This document shows positions 1 to 10,869 of a DNA stretch of 64,000 nucleotides, piece by piece. A model generated the notes under the pieces. It ran no database searches and was not told the origin of the DNA. It worked only from the letters and a program-made list of their open reading frames with translations. The stretch comes from Epiperipatus broadwayi (Eukaryota > Onychophora > Udeonychophora > Euonychophora > Peripatidae). The position numbers were made by a program, and so were the translations under genes. The number at the start of each line of letters is the position of its first letter. The first letter of the stretch is position 1. The DNA is taken from the NCBI GenBank assembly GCA_028023455.1, contig JAQFVV010000014.1, positions 2,483,336 through 2,547,335 of the forward strand, given 5' to 3'.

Positions 1-1
1 A

Positions 2-61
2 ACCATAGAACAATGGTGCTTCTTAGAAATAAATAAGGAATATTTCATAAAGCCTGGGAAA
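2..61 (+). CDS. Possible 3' end of an upstream exon (tentative)
   Basis: The reading frame beginning at base 2 is open for 20 codons and runs into a perfect donor, AAA|GTAAGT, at 62-67. It ends in phase 0, the phase in which the recognised exon at 3355 begins. However, its residues (for example IEQWCF and EYFIKPGK) do not resemble the BRIP1 segment expected directly before the 3355 exon. An open stretch of this length is not rare by chance. It may be an exon of a divergent part of the gene or only a decoy donor. Confidence 0.2.
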
Positions 62-1055
62 GTAAGTAGATTAACTTAAAAACTCTGTTTGTTTGTTTAT
101 TTCTTTGTTTAAGTTAAATTTTGTAATCAATTTTTAAAATATTTTTATCAAATTAATTTCCTTCAATATTTGTGTATGCATTAAAAATCAATAGCAGTGT
201 AATATGCCAAAAAATATTTCAGAGTTGTCCAGTCATCTCTTTAGTAATGTATTGTTCATGAACCAAATTTCAAACACAATATCAGTTCAGTAAGTTTACA
301 GTGATGTGCATGAGAAGCAATTTTTTAACAAAAAATGTTTGCACTAAAAATTATTTCCAGTAAATTCAAATAGAAATAAAAACAAATTTGTCTTGATTGT
401 AAAATTTCCTTTTTTAAAAAACACTTCTTTCGTAAACAAAATAATATTGGAATTGATTTTTAATGTATAAAAATTTCCTTTCAAATATTACATAGATTGC
501 AATATGTTTTTTATTCTCTGTTTCAATGTTTGGATAATTATAAAATAGATCCAAATAGTAAAATATAAAAATAATATTTATAAAAAATATTTTATAAATG
601 CTTTTATTTACTATCCATTAAAAAGCTGAAAATAATTGTTTTCTTTAACCAGAATTGAAATTTTTATGTAAAATCACAGGGCATCCAGAAATTATTTAAT
701 TCTATTATTAGTTTTGCACAGTAAATAAAATTATTTTTCATAAAACATTTTATATATATTACATATTATTGTTATTTTTATTGTTTAGTTACCAAGCATA
801 TAAAATATTTGCACTAATAATATAATAGTTTTGTTCTGAAACTAAAAAAAAATTAATTAAAATTTTATATATTTTTTTTTGATTACTATCATCATTAGTT
901 ATAATTAATAGAAAATTATTCATAAAAATTATATATATATATATAAATAAGTAAATCATTCAGATATGTAACTGAGCAGGAAGTAACTGAAGAATCCAAA
1001 GAATTATATCAAGCTTGCAACCCAATCACAACTATTCATCAGCCCAGAATATATA
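62..1055. other. AT-rich intronic DNA, nothing recognised
   Basis: The stretch holds poly-A and poly-T runs and short (TA)n tracts, for example near 930-945. No open frame with recognisable protein similarity, tRNA-like box or clear long repeat was seen. Confidence 0.6.
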
Positions 1056-1396
1056 TATTAAAATACATTATTTTTAATGTATGTTTTGACAGAAATCTTA
1101 AATGTGTGCAGTTATTCATTTAAATGAACTTCATTATAAAGCACAACCTAAAACAACTGCCCCAGGCCACAAGATAAAGTAAACTGACAGATGGATATAT
1201 CCAAAAGAAGGATCCTCTTTTAAATGCCATTCTAGATATAATAGAGGTCAAAGTACTGCAGTTTACTTTGACTCTTGGCCTGGGGCAGTTGTCCTAGGTT
1301 AAGTGCTTTCTAATTAAGTTGATTTAAATGGTTATTTCCACATATTCAAGATTTTCATAAAAAACATCCATTAAAAATATTGTATTACAATATATA
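1056..1396. mobile_element. Palindromic MITE, family A, copy 1
   Basis: About 340 bp with long inverted arms. The left arm (1056 to about 1190) contains ACAACTGCCCCAGGCCA and the right arm (about 1256-1396) contains its complement TGGCCTGGGGCAGTTGT. The outer arms also pair, with TTTTTAATG inside the left end against CATTAAAAA inside the right end. There is no coding capacity. A second copy lies at 21076-21345. The structure fits a non-autonomous DNA transposon moved by an unidentified transposase. Confidence 0.75.
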
Positions 1397-1474
1397 ACCT
1401 ACCCGTGGAGAGGTTTATTATATAGTAAGAAAATTGAAAAGATTGTTATATTTTGATTTCTTATGGCTATAAAT

Positions 1475-1590
1475 GTAAATTACAGTACTTTGATCTCTAT
1501 ATTAGATCTAGAGTGGCATTAAAAAGAGGATTCATCTTTTGGATTCATCACTCTATCAGTTTTTTTTGACTCTTAGCCTATCTTCAAATT
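1475..1590. repeat. Partial inverted copy of the family A MITE interior
   Basis: The segment containing AGTACTTTGATCTCTATATT, TGGCATTAAAAAGAGGATTC and CTCTTAGCC resembles the reverse complement of the interior of the neighbouring MITE (about 1185-1260), followed by an arm-like piece. It looks like a truncated second copy beside the first, or a rearranged remnant of a longer foldback. Confidence 0.55.
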
Positions 1591-3354
1591 TGCAATGATA
1601 GAATTGAGTAGTTAAGAGAAAGTAAACAATAAACTGATAGTATGTGTTGGCTTTTATTGTTCATTATTACTTTTTTGCAGTATTATTATTAACAGGGTAA
1701 CAGTGCCCAATCAAATTTAACATCGTTTCATAATAGATTTGCTCCATCTCTATAAAGTTTATTAGACTGGTTAACTTCTTTAATTAAATTTATTAGCTTC
1801 ATAGTTATTGGTCCTAAATATTTAGTTGATTTTTTACAATTTTTAAACATATATTGCATTTTACATTCATAAAAATTGTATAGAAGGATAGAAACATTAA
1901 GATTTCACAAGTTTTTGATATTACATACGTCATCTTGAAGTTGTCACTTTCTCTGACTTTCTTTAAATTCATTCTATGATCTAGTAATGCAGCAAAAAAA
2001 GTCAACAAACAAATGAAGAAATATGACATTATTGATGTAATTGCATGATATCACTATTTGATATAAGATCTAGTTCTTTAGAATCTACCTCAATCTGATT
2101 ACTAGGATCTCATCATAAAAATTATTGAACTCTTTCTTATGTATACTTTATTTATCATGAATCTAAATCACATTACTTAAGATTAGACGAGCTTCAGGAT
2201 AGATTATATAGTCTGGATGATTACTATTAATACAAACATTATTATATAGTTTTGGTTATAAATTACTTTCCATTTTTTATGAAACGTATACAAAACAGTG
2301 ACTTGCTAAATCCTTTAATTGTAAAACTACGTACATCTACAATCATCATTATTGCATTATTAAATGAAAGCCTTTTGCTACAAGTTGTGCTATATATTTC
2401 ATTTCTTGGGTATTTTAAATATTGTTTTTATTTTTTATTTTTAGAGTTTATAAATGATATATATATTTGCATATTTAATGTCCATGAGTGCTATGGCATT
2501 AGAAAACAGTATATTTCACTTTAAAATTAGGTAGAAAAAAAAGTATAGAAATAATCTTTTATTGTATTAATACTATTTCTTTCATTAATTGTAATCTAAG
2601 TTAAATATAAATGTAGCAGACAGTTATCAAGTCTTTTGATCATTAACAGTGAAAACACTTGACACATGTTCATTTAGTTAAGACCCAAGGAAGAGCTTGG
2701 TCTCCCAAGTGCTTTAACTTTGGCCAGCTTTACTCATTTTTACCTCAGGTGAAAGCACAATAGTGTAAAAACAAACTAATAGTTCCTCTAGCGACTCAGT
2801 TTATTGATAATTTGAAGGTGGCTTGCTGTTAGATACAAGCAGCTATATCCTATTCATTAATGGTAGTTGCTTCTCACCTCTTTATGATCTTTACCACCGA
2901 GATGTTTGCAAATTATTCATGAAGTCTATGGATTTTCACACCTGCCTACTGCCAAGCTTTTTCCCATATTTACGCAAAACCTGGGATCAGACAAAAGTCG
3001 CATTTCTAAATAAAAGCCTAAATCGATCTTGAAACTATTAGCACAAAATTTTGTAGACTTTGGCAATGCTATTTAAAATATCTTTAACATTAATACTTTT
3101 TAAAAAAAAAAAAAGGTACATTTAAAAATTTTATAATCCACTCTTTTGTTAGCGAACGGATGAGTGATGCACAGTAGTTGTCAATTCATAATTAAGTAGC
3201 ACCAAATTGAAATTGATCAAAGATCAGTTTTAAAATTTAATTATTTTAAATTGAAAGTTGTGAAAATATGGTTTGAAGTGTTAAATATTTTCACTGCGTT
3301 CTGTTGACTATATTTAGTCTTATTTTATTTTATTTTTTGTTCGTTTATTTTTAG
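1591..3354. other. AT-rich intronic DNA upstream of the BRIP1 exon
   Basis: The short open frames here have no recognisable motifs. The last bases before 3355 form a polypyrimidine tract ending in TTTATTTTTAG, the acceptor of the exon that follows. I did not find the preceding BRIP1 exon in this stretch, so the upstream intron is probably at least 3.3 kb long. Confidence 0.5.
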
Positions 3355-3426
3355 ACTATCCCACATGGAATCCTCTGCTTTTTCCCTTCGTATAATTTTC
3401 TCGAAAAAATAACAAAGCGATTGAAG
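3355..3426 (+). CDS. BRIP1: BRIP1/FANCJ helicase, internal exon (helicase domain 2)
   Basis: This 72-bp exon (24 codons, phase 0 at both ends) is bounded by the acceptor TTTATTTTTAG and the donor GTAAAA. The translation contains IPHGILCFFPSY followed by FLEK. This matches the conserved segment of XPD-family iron-sulphur helicases around motif IV, which in FANCJ takes the form GVLCFLPSYKLLEK. Helicases of this family unwind 5'-to-3'. FANCJ acts in interstrand crosslink repair and resolves G-quadruplexes in the nucleus. RTEL1 and DDX11 share the PSY segment, but GxLCFxPSY and the match of the next exon favour FANCJ. The remaining exons must lie outside or far away, since only two were found. 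The recognition was made by eye from memory of the family. Confidence 0.82.
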
Positions 3427-4161
3427 GTAAAATTTACTTTAATTTTAGAGTTTAATTAGTCTTATACATTTTTAGGCAATATATTACTTAGCTAAATAGA
3501 GATTATTAATTTTTTATAATATTCCTTCAATTTTAGACTTTTACTTCTGTAGATAGATTGCGACTGGTAATTGTACTTCAATTTGGATGTTTTAATATTG
3601 ATTATATTGATTACAAATAATACATGATTTTTTTTTTATCATCCATGGTAGGATTTGAGAAAGCAAACGCTTGTAAAAGTATAGCACTTACCTGTAGACA
3701 GTTGTTCGATTATTATGCCAAATGATTTTATCAATTAACAAGTTATGCATTTTTCAAATCTAAAAATCTTAAATTGTTAGAGCATTTATTGTATGTGTGT
3801 GCTTCTGTGTTTTAAATAATGTACTAAACTAATTGCAATTAGCAATTAACTATTTTCTTAATATTATTAAACATTTTTAAGAGTTATATAGTAAAGGGAT
3901 AGAGAAAACTAACATATGCACTAAAATATCTTTTTCTGAGCTAGATATTATACTTAAAACATACTTTATAGCAAGAGTTAACAATTGATAAGAATCGATT
4001 TTACTCTACTAGTTATAAATTGTTTTTTTTTTTCGTTGTTGTTATTGTTTATTTGTTTATTTTATAGTAAAATAAAATTGAAAAATTTGCATTAGCCTTT
4101 TAATTATAGGAATTTTGTAGGCAGCTTGCCTATGTTTATACAGGCAGTTGTTTACAAATTA

Positions 4162-5358
4162 TCAAGAGTTAATTGAATTCTTTTTCTTCTCTTGATAAAG
4201 ATTTCTGTAACATTCTGTGTGTTTTTCTATTGCCCTTTGTACATGAGATATATGCTCTCCATTGGGATCACATTGTTTCACGATGATCAAAAATTTGTCA
4301 AGATACATGAAGGCTTCATTCATATTCTTGATTGTCAAATTCTTAACAATAAGTTCGTTATCAGGTTCTTTATTTTGTGTTTCATTTATCTCCTGTAGTT
4401 TAATCAAGTCTTCATTTGAGAGAGGTTCTGAGTGAGATTGCATTAACTTATCAATATCTTCATCAATGACATCTAAATTTAATTCATTCATTATACTAAC
4501 TATTCCAGTTGTGATATCTTCAGGAGTTTCTTCAATGTCCATAGAAGCATTCATCATTTGTGGATATATTTATTTTCAACAACCTTTCATTGTTGACTCT
4601 CTTATTTCAACCTATGCATCTCCAATAATATTTATTGCATTCCATATATTGTAACTTTTCCAAAAATATCTTAGTGTAGGTCCACCTTCCTAGTCAATTG
4701 TCTTGATTGCTTGAGTCATTAATCTCATATAATACTGTTTAAAAGTAGCTATCACAGTTTGGTCCATAGGTTGTATTTCACTTGTAGTATTGGGAGGGAT
4801 GAACACACATTAACTTCTGGATATAAATTTTGCTGGGATTTTGGATGTCCATGAAACTTGTCTAAGAGCAATAGTGTTTTAAATGGTCAATTATTTTAAC
4901 TACAGTATTGCATAACAGAAGGCACAAAATGATGTCAGAACCAATTTTGAAAAATCTGTGCAGTAGCCCAGGCTTTAGGATTTGATTTCCTAATGACTGG
5001 AACCATTCTTTTATTTTTTCCTTTCAATGCTCTAGGATTTTCTGTCTGATAAATTATCATTGACTAAAATTTAAAATCACTAGCTAAATTACCTCCAAGA
5101 AACAATGGAATCTGTTTTTAGAAGGTTTATGCCCATGTGGAACTGATTCTTTCTTTGCTAAATATGTATGTGCAGGCATCTTTTTCAAAATAATCCTGTC
5201 TCATCTACATTGAAGACTAGGCATGGAAAATAAGCTCATCTTTTATGATACTAGAGAAAGTGGAAATAAATTCACTGGTAGCTTTCTTATCTGCACTGGC
5301 ACCTTCCCCAGAGCATTTAATATTATGTAAAGAATATCTCATTTTAAATTTGTGAAAC
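4162..5358 (-). pseudogene. Tigger-like transposase, catalytic and C-terminal part (pseudogene)
   Basis: Reading leftward on the minus strand, the block starts with GWFHKFK and SGEGASAD from the second DNA-binding (CENP-B-like) helix-turn-helix. The DDE catalytic core follows. VDETG at about 5210 holds the first aspartate, and LLLLDKFHGHP near 4875 holds the second, with asparagine and alanine changed from the usual LDNAPGHP. A degraded QPMDQ motif lies near 4770. The C-terminal 131 codons (4162-4557) are open and carry the Tigger tail with LNEDLIKLQE-type acidic repeats and a CYRxLYQEKKK ending. A tryptophan after VDETGLF has become a TGA stop, and other stops and frameshifts follow. The family mechanism is cut-and-paste into TA. 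It is non-functional here. Confidence 0.85.
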
Positions 5359-5363
5359 CAGCC
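5359..5363. repeat. Left target-site duplication of the Gypsy element (CAGCC)
   Basis: CAGCC directly precedes the 5' LTR and recurs at 8801-8805 directly after the 3' LTR. Five base pairs is a usual length for Ty3/Gypsy integration. Confidence 0.8.
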
Positions 5364-6017
5364 TGCAGTGTTCAAGGTCAAGCAAGGTATATACATATGT
5401 ATTTTGTACAATAATAAATGTATAATGAATAGAATAAAAATAATAGCTGTACAATAAATAATAAATGTATAATGAATGTACAGTAAAACTAATAACTTTG
5501 TAATGTATAATGAATATGTAGAATAATAATAATAACTGTATAGTAATTATGTATAACAATTGTGCGTAAACTTTTATATTACATAAATAATTGTAACCAT
5601 AAAATGTTGCAATGTTGTTAGATCATAGAGAGCACAGCTGACCTTATATGATCAGAAAACTGTGTAAAACACCATATATGGGGAGGAATGTAAAAAATAC
5701 TCTATGTATGTGAAAACACGATATATGGCAAGGTATGTAAAAGACTCCAAAAGTCTTGAGGGGTATATAAACTCCCATAGCTTGATCTATTCATTCTGAG
5801 TATTTAATGTAAGTCAGAGACTCCTGCCTCTGTAAGTCCAAAAGCAGGATTAGAGTTATTATGTGGAGGTCACCACGACCTTTTATTATTTTATTATGCC
5901 TTATAATAGGCAATGTATATATGTAAAAATAATCCTATTTACTTAAATTAAACTATAAGCTTACCATCTCAATTCTGCTTTTGTCAATTTATTATTTGCT
6001 GGTCGTAAGATGCAGCA
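5364..6017 (+). repeat. 5' LTR of the Gypsy element
   Basis: 654 bp, begins TGCAGTGTTCAAGG and ends GATGCAGCA. It contains AATAAATGTATAATGAAT repeats, a candidate TATA region near TATATAAACTCCC (5765), and an AAGTCCAAAAGCAGGA segment conserved with the 3' LTR. The ends were set by alignment to the 3' LTR and by the CAGCC target duplication. Confidence 0.88.
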
Positions 6018-6183
6018 AAAGTGGTGCAGTCAATACAGGAATCGAATCTGAAAGAAACTGGCTGTCAATACAGGAACTGAACTATAGGAAAAATTGGATC
6101 AGTCATCATAGGATCGAATCAGAAAGTAATTGCCTAAACAGCAAGCTGAGACAAATCACAAGTGGATTTGAATTAACAGAAAA

Positions 6184-6740
6184 ATGGCAGACATACCACA
6201 AGTTGGTATATGCAAGTTTAATGTAGAAAATCTGAGTGATTGGCCACTGTACATTCAGAGTATCAAAAACTACTTTACACTCATTAGTATTTCCGAGAAT
6301 ACTGTAAAAGTAGCCTCATTATTTTGCTCCCCAGGCCAAAGGGTAATCAAAATTGCTAATAACTGCATGAAAATTTGCCGGAGACACAGAAATATGAGGT
6401 TTTAACACAGCTAAATGAATATTTCAATCCCCAGCCATCCAAGTTTATTGCTTGATTATATTTTAGAGACAGAAGGCAAAGAAAAAATGAGAAAATAAAA
6501 GAATATGACATTGGTTTATGAGAGATGTGAAAACCATGCCTTTATGGCAAATATTTAGAGAAACCTCTCCTCAAGCAGTTATATGGAATAATAGACGACC
6601 AGTTTAATCTTATTAACAATAAAAGACCTAACTTAATTAACAAGGAAGCAGTCAAACATGGAACAGCTTATGAATTGCTACTTGGCCAAGCAAGAGAGTT
6701 CAGAAGTTTCATGAGACCAGAACCACTTCAAGCTATAATT
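6184..6740 (+). pseudogene. Gypsy Gag remnant
   Basis: The frame opens with MADIPQVG, then a segment with NLSDWPLYIQSIKNYF, characteristic of the N-terminus of Gag in invertebrate Ty3/Gypsy elements. Further along, fragments such as LNEYFNPQPS and FRDRRQ match the capsid-like region, and a KEAVKHGTAYELLLGQAREF-like stretch lies near 6650-6700. Several stops and frameshifts interrupt it. No zinc knuckle is visible downstream. Confidence 0.75.
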
Positions 6741-6919
6741 TTCAAAATATCTGAAGTTAAATACAAAACAGACAAATAAGTTAAATGTTCCCGAGATGGA
6801 AAAATCAGTCACAAAGCCTGGGATTACAAAGTGTCAAAGTGAAAGTTATAGGGGAAAAAATGAGACTCTCAAAGAATGGCACCACCATAAAAAGCTGAGC
6901 AGAGAATTTACATGCAATG

Positions 6920-7245
6920 TAAAGACTACTGTAAAGGAATCGGATCAAATTATATTGAATGTAAAATTAATCGGCAAACCAACAATTATGGAAATTGATA
7001 GTGAATCAGGGATATCACTGATAAAATGCAAAGATTGGGAATGTCTAATTAAAAATTTAAAATTCCCTCCAAAGGTAGAGAAAACTCACCTCAAGGTCTG
7101 GAATGTGAACAAAACCCCATAAGAATATTAGGAGTTGCAAGAGTAACAGTACACACAAAGAAGAGTGCACAAATACTACCACTATACATAGTGAGTGGAG
7201 ATATTGACACAATCATAGGCCGAGATTTTTTTTGCGCCCCTAGGA
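6920..7245 (+). pseudogene. Gypsy aspartic protease remnant
   Basis: A retropepsin-like segment is present. NVKLIGKP precedes a region where the catalytic D-T/S-G box would be, here MEIDSESG, so the glycine after Ser is lost and the site is probably dead. After a stop the sequence continues in another frame with ILPLYIVSGDIDTIIGRDF, the flap-to-C-terminal part that usually ends in a GRDW/GRDF motif. In the normal order reverse transcriptase would follow, but it is absent. Confidence 0.7.
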
Positions 7246-7439
7246 ATAAAGATATACGTCATTAAGAAAATCAATATAGAATCACAGAGTAAAAATATAT
7301 CGCATACAGCCACATCATCTAGATTCCAGATAAGGCTGAATTTCCTAGGACAAATGTCCTTCCTACTTAAGTAAAGGACTGGAAAGTACACCAGAGACTG
7401 TCCATAAATAAAGGCTGTATATTGATGGATGACAAAGTA

Positions 7440-8110
7440 CTTATACCCAGCTATAGTCACAGAAAAGTACTCATATTATTACATCAGACTAATCCAGGGA
7501 TAGTTAGAGCTAAAATCCTGGCATGCAGCTGTATATGATGGCCAGGAATAAATAGAGATATCGAGCTGTATATTAAAAAGTGTGATAAATGTCAAATCCC
7601 AGCTGAATTTTGGTGTCAAAGGAAAATACGGAATAAATTATCAATCTTGTTACCTCCCAGACAAAAAAGTAAAGGAAGGAAAGGGGTTTGAAATAGGTGA
7701 TAACGTTTGGTCACTAAACAAATTTAAAAAGACTTGAGGAAAAGCAACCATGACAAGTAACATTGTGAATCAATTAGCTGAAATTGAAATGGAAGAGGGC
7801 GTAAAGCTGCAGAAACATAAAACTCAGTTAAGAAGCTGATATCTGTCAACCATAAATAATAGCAATGAAGAAGTAGCAACTGGCAACAATGTGGAAGTGA
7901 GATCTACAACATAACCAGTCCGGAGATCTACAATTCTGAAGAGAAAGAATTGCTAACAGAGAGAAACTCTTCCAAGAATGAGATAGCCACACCGAAATTA
8001 CCATCAACAAACAGCAAATTGGCAAAGCACAGCAAAGACCGCCAGCAACCGGCAAGAACTAGAAATTCTCCGATTCATCTCAAAGACTATGTTAGGTGAA
8101 AAACCATACT
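7440..8110 (+). pseudogene. Gypsy integrase remnant (zinc finger and C-terminal parts)
   Basis: At about 7470-7600 the reading LLHQTNPGIVRAKIL, then PGINRDIELYIKKCDKCQ, is the HHCC zinc-binding start of a Ty3/Gypsy integrase. Two TGA codons replace the usual paired tryptophans. The DDE core cannot be followed. At 7690-7740 FEIGDNVW begins the C-terminal GPY/F-type domain, and near 8060 NSPIHLKDYV matches the usual tail of these polyproteins. The integrase is also internally shortened. Confidence 0.75.
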
Positions 8111-8116
8111 TCTGAA

Positions 8117-8128
8117 GTGGGGGAGGAG
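8117..8128 (+). promoter_or_regulatory. Polypurine tract of the Gypsy element
   Basis: GTGGGGGAGGAG lies directly against the 3' LTR start, where plus-strand DNA synthesis is primed in LTR retrotransposons. It stands out in otherwise G-poor surroundings. Confidence 0.8.
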
Positions 8129-8800
8129 TGCATTGTTCAAGATCAAGCAAAGTATATACATATGTATGTTGTTCAATAATAAATGTATAATGAATAGAAT
8201 AAAAATAATAGCTGTACAATAAATAATAAATGTATAATGAATGTAAAATAAAACTAATAGCTTTGTAATCTATAATGAATATGTAGAATAAGAATAATAA
8301 CTATAGTAATTATGTATAGTGGTCATGTGTAAACATTTATATTATATAAATAATTGTAACCGTAAAATGTTGCAATGTAACGATCATTAAATTGCAATAT
8401 TGTTAGATCATAGAGAGCACAGCTGACCTTATAGGGTCAGAAGACTGTGTAAAATGCCATATATGATGAGAAATGTAAAAATACTATATGTATGTGAAAA
8501 CACCATAGATGGTTAGGTATGTAAAAGACTCCAGAAATCTTGAGGGATATATAAATCCCCAGAACCTGATCTATTTGTTCCGGTATTTTATGTAAGTCAG
8601 AGACTCCTGTCTTTGTAAGTCCAAAAGCAGGACTAGGTTTATAATGTGCAGGTCACCATGACCTTTTATTATTTTATTATGCCTTATAATAGACAATGTA
8701 TATATGTAAATATAATCGTATTTACTTAAATTAAACTATAAGCTTACCATCTCAATTCTGCCTTTGTCAATTTATTACTTGCTGGTCATAAAACACAGCA
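8129..8800 (+). repeat. 3' LTR of the Gypsy element
   Basis: 672 bp, aligning to the 5' LTR throughout, with scattered substitutions and a few small indels such as an extra segment near 8375-8400. The divergence indicates an old insertion. Confidence 0.88.
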
Positions 8801-8805
8801 CAGCC
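8801..8805. repeat. Right target-site duplication of the Gypsy element (CAGCC)
   Basis: CAGCC matches 5359-5363. With one copy removed, the interrupted Tigger frame passes directly from the EFVA segment into GWFHKF on the minus strand. Confidence 0.8.
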
Positions 8806-9226
8806 ATTGCTACAAATTCAGCAGCAGAGTCTTCTTTTAATTCCTTCTTCCATTCTTCATGCAAACTAAGAGCTTTAGCTTGAATAATTGATAAACTCAC
8901 TGGGATGCCTATTTGATGTTGATCTTCAATGCATAAAGCTAAAGATTTCTTCATTTCATCCATTACTCTTCTATATCTTTTTGAAACAATCTTTGAAGAA
9001 ATATTTCCACAATTTTTAACATATTCCTTAATTTTGTTCTTGTTTTTCACAATTATATATATTGGTGAGTGGTTTAAATTACCTGAACGTGCAATTGAAG
9101 CAAAAGATTCACCATTTTCAGAATGTCTAATTATATCCATTTTTGTCTTGATTGTTTGGGGTTTACGAGACCTTGATTTCTTTTTAGTTGTATCAACACT
9201 GCTGTTTTTTTTTGTTTCTCAGTCAT
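8806..9226 (-). pseudogene. Tigger-like transposase, N-terminal DNA-binding part (pseudogene)
   Basis: From a possible ATG at 9226 the minus strand reads MTEKQKK. After a frameshift in a run of eight A's it continues with KKKSRSRKPQ and then a CENP-B-type helix-turn-helix: KMDIIRHSENGESFASIARS. It goes on through YRRVMDEMKKSLALCIEDQ and SIIQAKALSLHEEWKKEL to EFVA, where the Gypsy element interrupts it. The order (first HTH, then the MEK.L..WIEDQ-like helix, then SL.I..KA) is diagnostic of Tigger/jerky transposases, which bind their terminal repeats with this domain. Confidence 0.88.
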
Positions 9227-9605
9227 GTTTTTAATTAATAAGAATGAAAAAAATTCACCAAAACAGAAATATATAGTGTATATGTAACGTAATAACGCAC
9301 AAACTACTTTTAAAAATAAGCACTAATCAAGGTAGTCTGTGACGCTGCTAAAAATAAAAGTAATCAATGTCAGAGAGATGGGAAGATTTACTGTATTTTA
9401 TATAGGTTTTTATTGTTCTCTAAAATATACTTTTAATTATTTTCTATATTCCAAAGTTTATCTTTCTTTAGAAAAAAATAAATTACAAATGTATGTAAAT
9501 AGTTTTTTTTATCATGTGCATAGATAAAAATCTAAAGTCCAAAAGTGATTATTTAATAGTTAATGTTTGTAATTCGAATGTTCTTAACTAGGGGACTTCC
9601 TGTAT

Positions 9606-10333
9606 ACATATTTTCTGTAAGATTCTCATGTCATAATAGTTAGCAGATGTTTCATGTGCATGATTCAGAAACTGGCATTTTAATTATTAATCAGTAAATG
9701 ATTATTAAATTTATTAATATAATGTATTTTTAAAAACTAGGTGATGATGAATCTCTAAATATGAGATACTAGAATAAATTAATATAATGTGGAGAATTGT
9801 CTTTACTGATGATCAAGTATATTGTTGGTTTGGTCATGATAGGTTTGAGTTAGTAATGGTATTATGTAAGTATTTTTTAGAATATGCCATATTTTTATTA
9901 AGTTATTGATGATACGGGGCAAAGTGGTTGCACTATACTTAGGCTCCAACATCATTTACTGTGGCCTTTAAGCTTTTTTTTTTAAAAAAAAAATGTATTT
10001 CCCTTTTTTATTTATTTATTTTTTTGATTTATTGTGAAATATATATATAGTTTGAAATAAAGGTGGTCAGAGGTTAGTTTTTAAAGAAACTTAAGAAAAG
10101 TTAAACAAATGGTTAGCTTTTATAATCTTTTTTTAATGTATGTGTGTTGCTTATGTGTATATAATTCTTAGAGCATTACATATGTTTATGCAGTAGCATC
10201 AATACAACTGATGCTATCTATAATGCACAGATTTATTTTATTTGTGTATTATAATTATTAAGTTTAATTATATATATAGTGAGTTTTAATGTAAAAACTA
10301 TATTTATTAGCACTACAGTTTGAGCATCATGTT
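9606..10333. other. AT-rich intronic DNA, nothing recognised
   Basis: Poly-T and poly-A runs (near 9975 and 10005) and short (TA)n. No coding or structural signal was seen. Confidence 0.6.

Positions 10334-10869
<536 letters not shown>

Larger units (their letters stand above)
5364..8800 (+). mobile_element. Ty3/Gypsy LTR retrotransposon, internally deleted, inside Tigger
   Basis: Two similar LTRs (5364-6017 and 8129-8800), both starting TGCA and ending in GCA, flank about 2.1 kb of internal sequence. In order it encodes remnants of Gag, aspartic protease and integrase. No reverse transcriptase or RNase H can be seen between the protease (ending about 7240) and the integrase zinc finger (about 7470), so the pol centre has been lost. 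The purine-rich stretch GTGGGGGAGGAG just before the 3' LTR is a good polypurine tract. The flanking CAGCC duplication shows insertion into the Tigger transposase. Many stops show that it is old and dead. Confidence 0.9.
4139..9605 (-). mobile_element. Tigger/pogo-family DNA transposon, dead, split by a Gypsy element
   Basis: The minus strand encodes a Tigger-like (pogo/Tc1-mariner superfamily) transposase in two blocks, N-terminal at 8806-9226 and C-terminal at 4162-5358. Without the inserted LTR element the transposon would be about 2 kb, typical for Tigger elements. The right end (rc of about 9560-9605) reads TACAGGAAGTCCCCTAG, a pogo/Tigger-style terminal sequence flanked by TA. The left end at 4139 begins TACAGGCAG and is much more degraded, so the left boundary is tentative. 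Stops and a frameshift make it inactive. Confidence 0.75.

Noticed and set aside
2-61. Open frame ending in a perfect GTAAGT donor as the BRIP1 exon immediately before 3355
   Set aside because: Its residues do not match the FANCJ segment expected there. It is kept only as a low-confidence feature.
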